Assembly (NCBI GenBank): GCA_945897795.1
Contig: CAMDFT010000032.1
Coordinates: forward strand, 1 to 33,453
From: Limnohabitans sp. Rim8
Lineage (GTDB): Bacteria; Pseudomonadota; Gammaproteobacteria; Burkholderiales; Burkholderiaceae_C
Length of the DNA stretch: 33,453 bases
Direction: 5' to 3'
The translations under genes were made by a program, and so were the position numbers. Within the stretch, counting starts at the first letter, position 1. Every line of letters begins with the position of its first letter. This document shows positions 31,726 to 33,453 of this stretch, piece after piece. The notes beneath the pieces were generated by a model. It was not told the DNA's origin. It did not search any database and saw nothing but the letters and a program-made list of their open reading frames with translations.

Positions 31726-33036
31726 TCACAACAGCCAGGTGCTGGCCCGGTGGTGCTCTATGGGGGAGGGCAGGGCCAGATGGGCAGGTGCCGACAGGGC
31801 GACCAACACCAATCGAGCGGTGGGCCATTGAGCTTGGGCGTCTTGCAGGGCCCGCACCTCGCGCTGCAGCGTGTCGGGTTCAGACAGGTCAAGACACACT
31901 TGCACCAGCCATGTCTGGCCTTCGGGCAGGTGGGCACAAAAATCCACCTCAAAACCACTGCGTGTGAGAACGTAGTGAACCCTGGCACCCTGGCGCTGCA
32001 GCGCGTGGAGTACGGCGGTCTCCAGTGCATGGCCGGTATTGGGGTGTCCTGAAGGGTCAAACAAAGCCATGAGGCCCGTATCCACCGGATACACCTTGCG
32101 AGGGTTGACTTGGCGACGACGCACCGAGTCGGTGTCCAGCTCGATGCAGCTGAGCAAAAAAGCGTCTTGCAGATGGGCCAACATCTGGTGCAGGGTGTCC
32201 TTGCTCACGGCCACGCCGCGCGATTTCAGGTCGCTGTGGAATTTGTTGATGCTGAAGGTCCCAGCCGCATTGCCAAGCAACTGTTGCACCAACCAGCGCA
32301 GCACTTGGGGTTGGCTCAAGTTGTGCCGCTCGACCACATCGCGCAACAAAACCACGTCCACATAATTGCGCATCAACTCGTTGCGGCTTCGTGCATCCAG
32401 TCCCTGAGCTTCAGGAAAACCGCCCTGCTGCAGGTAACGCAACAAAGCATGGTCTAGCCTGGACAACTCAGCTTTGGGCAAACGGTCCAGCGGCAGGCTT
32501 GGCTCTTGACCCGCATGGCGCAAAGCCTCGCGGAAACTGAAGGGTGTGACCACCGCCTCAAGTGCTCGGCCGCGCATGCTGGTTGCCACTTCGCGAGACA
32601 GCAACTTGGCCGATGAACCGGAAATAAAAACTTCGACGTTTTCTGTGTCGATCAAGCGGCGTATGAACAACTCCCATCCGCTGACCAGCTGAATTTCATC
32701 GAGAAAAAAAGTACAGCGCCGCACATCTCGCCACTCAGGGTGCAGTTGGTAAAACTCTTCCACAAGCATGTCCAGATCTTGCATCTGCATGCTGGCGAGC
32801 CGCTCGTCCTCAAAGCTGAAGTACAGCAAAGCTTCGCGCGGTGTGCCTTGCGTGTGGCGCTGGGCGAGTTGTTGCCACAAAAAACTGGTTTTGCCTGCTC
32901 GGCGCATGCCGATGACGGCCAAGGCCTTGCCTTTGACCGCGGGCAACCACACGTCGCGCAAGGTAAGACTTGGCAAGGCTGCAGATTGTGCATCGATGAT
33001 TTTTTGACGGATGGTTTGGCGAAGTTGGCTTTGCAT
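31726..33036 (-). CDS. AAA+ ATPase with DUF4143 domain
   Basis: A 436-residue P-loop ATPase of the AAA_14/DUF4143 group, common in accessory regions and of unknown function. Walker A is GMRRAGKTS at about residues 43-51, the Walker B region reads CTFFLDEIQLVSGW near 111, and the sensor segment FISGSSAKLLSREVATSMRG follows. The C-terminal DUF4143 part contains KVYPVDTGL and a nuclease-like strand GFEVDFC (candidate restriction-endonuclease-like fold). ATG 33036 is used; an in-frame TTG lies at 33054. A palindrome sits just upstream. Some relatives are linked with toxin-antitoxin loci, as here. Confidence 0.88.
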   Translation of the reverse strand: MQSQLRQTIRQKIIDAQSAALPSLTLRDVWLPAVKGKALAVIGMRRAGKTSFLWQQLAQRHTQGTPREALLYFSFEDERLASMQMQDLDMLVEEFYQLHPEWRDVRRCTFFLDEIQLVSGWELFIRRLIDTENVEVFISGSSAKLLSREVATSMRGRALEAVVTPFSFREALRHAGQEPSLPLDRLPKAELSRLDHALLRYLQQGGFPEAQGLDARSRNELMRNYVDVVLLRDVVERHNLSQPQVLRWLVQQLLGNAAGTFSINKFHSDLKSRGVAVSKDTLHQMLAHLQDAFLLSCIELDTDSVRRRQVNPRKVYPVDTGLMALFDPSGHPNTGHALETAVLHALQRQGARVHYVLTRSGFEVDFCAHLPEGQTWLVQVCLDLSEPDTLQREVRALQDAQAQWPTARLVLVALSAPAHLALPSPIEHHRASTWLL

Positions 33037-33056
33037 GCCAGACAGTTTAATCAAAT

Positions 33057-33082
33057 ATTGTCTTTATTAAAAGGACAATTTT
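33057..33082. promoter_or_regulatory. Palindromic operator upstream of the DUF4143 ATPase
   Basis: ATTGTC and GACAAT form a 6-bp inverted repeat around an 11-base A/T-rich core (about 33057-33079), 21-43 bases upstream of the ATPase ATG. The A/T core can supply a -10 box on the minus strand. Its position suggests autoregulation; no regulator is identified. Confidence 0.55.
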
Positions 33083-33202
33083 AGTGGTGTCCCAACGTTT
33101 CACATCACAGGTGATGCGGAGTTTTGTGTAAAAGGGCTGCAATCAGCCCTTGGGCAACTGGGTCGAAAAATCTTTTTGGTATCCCAGGCCAGAGTACCGA
33201 TC

Positions 33203-33453
33203 ATGAGCTACCCGCCATTGCACATCGCGCGATTCAGTGGGATTGCACTCACTGAGGGCATCGAAGTTCATCACCTTGAAGGGGTGCCCGTCAAGATCAC
33301 GAATGTGCCCAAAACCATTGCGGACTGTTTCAAGTACCGTCACAAGATTGGCTTGGACGTGGCCATGGAGGCACTGAAAGAAGCCTGGAACGCCAAGCGC
33401 GTTTCGATGGATGAACTTTGGCATTACGGGCAAATTTGCCGGGTGCAAAACGT
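33203..33453 (+). CDS. AbiEi-type antitoxin, C-terminal domain only; runs off the window
   Basis: The plus-strand frame from 33203 reads MSYPPLHIARFSGIALTEGI, then EVHHLEGVPVKITNVPKTIA and DCFKYRHKIGLDVAMEALKE. This matches the AbiEi/abortive-infection antitoxin domain (RFSG-x-ALT-x-G, EGVPV-x-x, KT-x-ADCFKYR-x-KIGLDVA). Homologues carry about 90 more residues at the N-terminus, with a winged helix; here the frame is open back to 33071 but has no ATG and shows only faint similarity (VSQARVPI just before the ATG). It is therefore N-terminally truncated or decayed. AbiEi represses its operon and counters the nucleotidyltransferase toxin AbiEii, which may follow beyond the window. Confidence 0.6.
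   Translation, partial: MSYPPLHIARFSGIALTEGIEVHHLEGVPVKITNVPKTIADCFKYRHKIGLDVAMEALKEAWNAKRVSMDELWHYGQICRVQN

Overview
The window looks like chromosomal DNA of a betaproteobacterium of order Burkholderiales, probably family Comamonadaceae. Reasons: GC-rich coding DNA; a DUF2818 gene directly behind nuoN; a MutL that carries its own endonuclease motif; an IclR regulator divergent from pobA; a compact flagellin; and GTAG-type REP palindromes. This placement is inference from gene content and protein flavour; no search was run.

Layout. (1) 1-5912, plus strand: the end of the respiratory complex I operon (nuoL 3' part, nuoM, nuoN, DUF2818), then a Nudix hydrolase, a DUF1178 protein and the ribosome-rescue hydrolase arfB. 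(2) 6102-6158: a three-copy, 22-bp-period palindromic repeat at the 3' end of miaA. (3) 6139-10300, minus strand: mutL, a Bcr/CflA-type MFS exporter and miaA, joined by overlapping stop and start codons. A REP-type double palindrome lies in frame inside mutL. (4) 10352-14776: dedA; pobA with a divergent IclR regulator, whose spacer holds a three-box PobR/PcaU-like operator and a second, different REP pair; then a lipoprotein S41 protease. (5) 14828-18884, minus strand: an SDR, flavin monooxygenase, SBF transporter and NAD-epimerase operon of unknown substrate. (6) 18982-30221, minus strand: a flagellar block with a sigma-54 activator gene, fliE-F-G-H-I-J, a secreted protein, a TPR-like gene and the flagellin gene. 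Three near-perfect sigma-54 promoters precede the activator/fliE operon, the TPR-fliC pair, and two small unannotated-looking genes between fliC and the activator gene.

(7) 30230-33453: a decayed accessory segment. It holds hairpin-rich repeats, a C-terminal remnant of a second copy of the TPR-like gene, a HipB-like antitoxin followed by only a scrap of hipA, a HigA-like antitoxin preceded by only a scrap of a RelE/HigB-type toxin, a DUF4143 AAA+ ATPase under a palindromic operator, and an AbiEi-type antitoxin that seems to lack its N-terminal domain and runs off the window.

The most notable points are the self-contained sigma-54 flagellar circuit with its small-protein genes, the preserved PobR-type operator, the REP element used as coding sequence in mutL, and the cluster of toxin-antitoxin remnants beside the flagellin locus.
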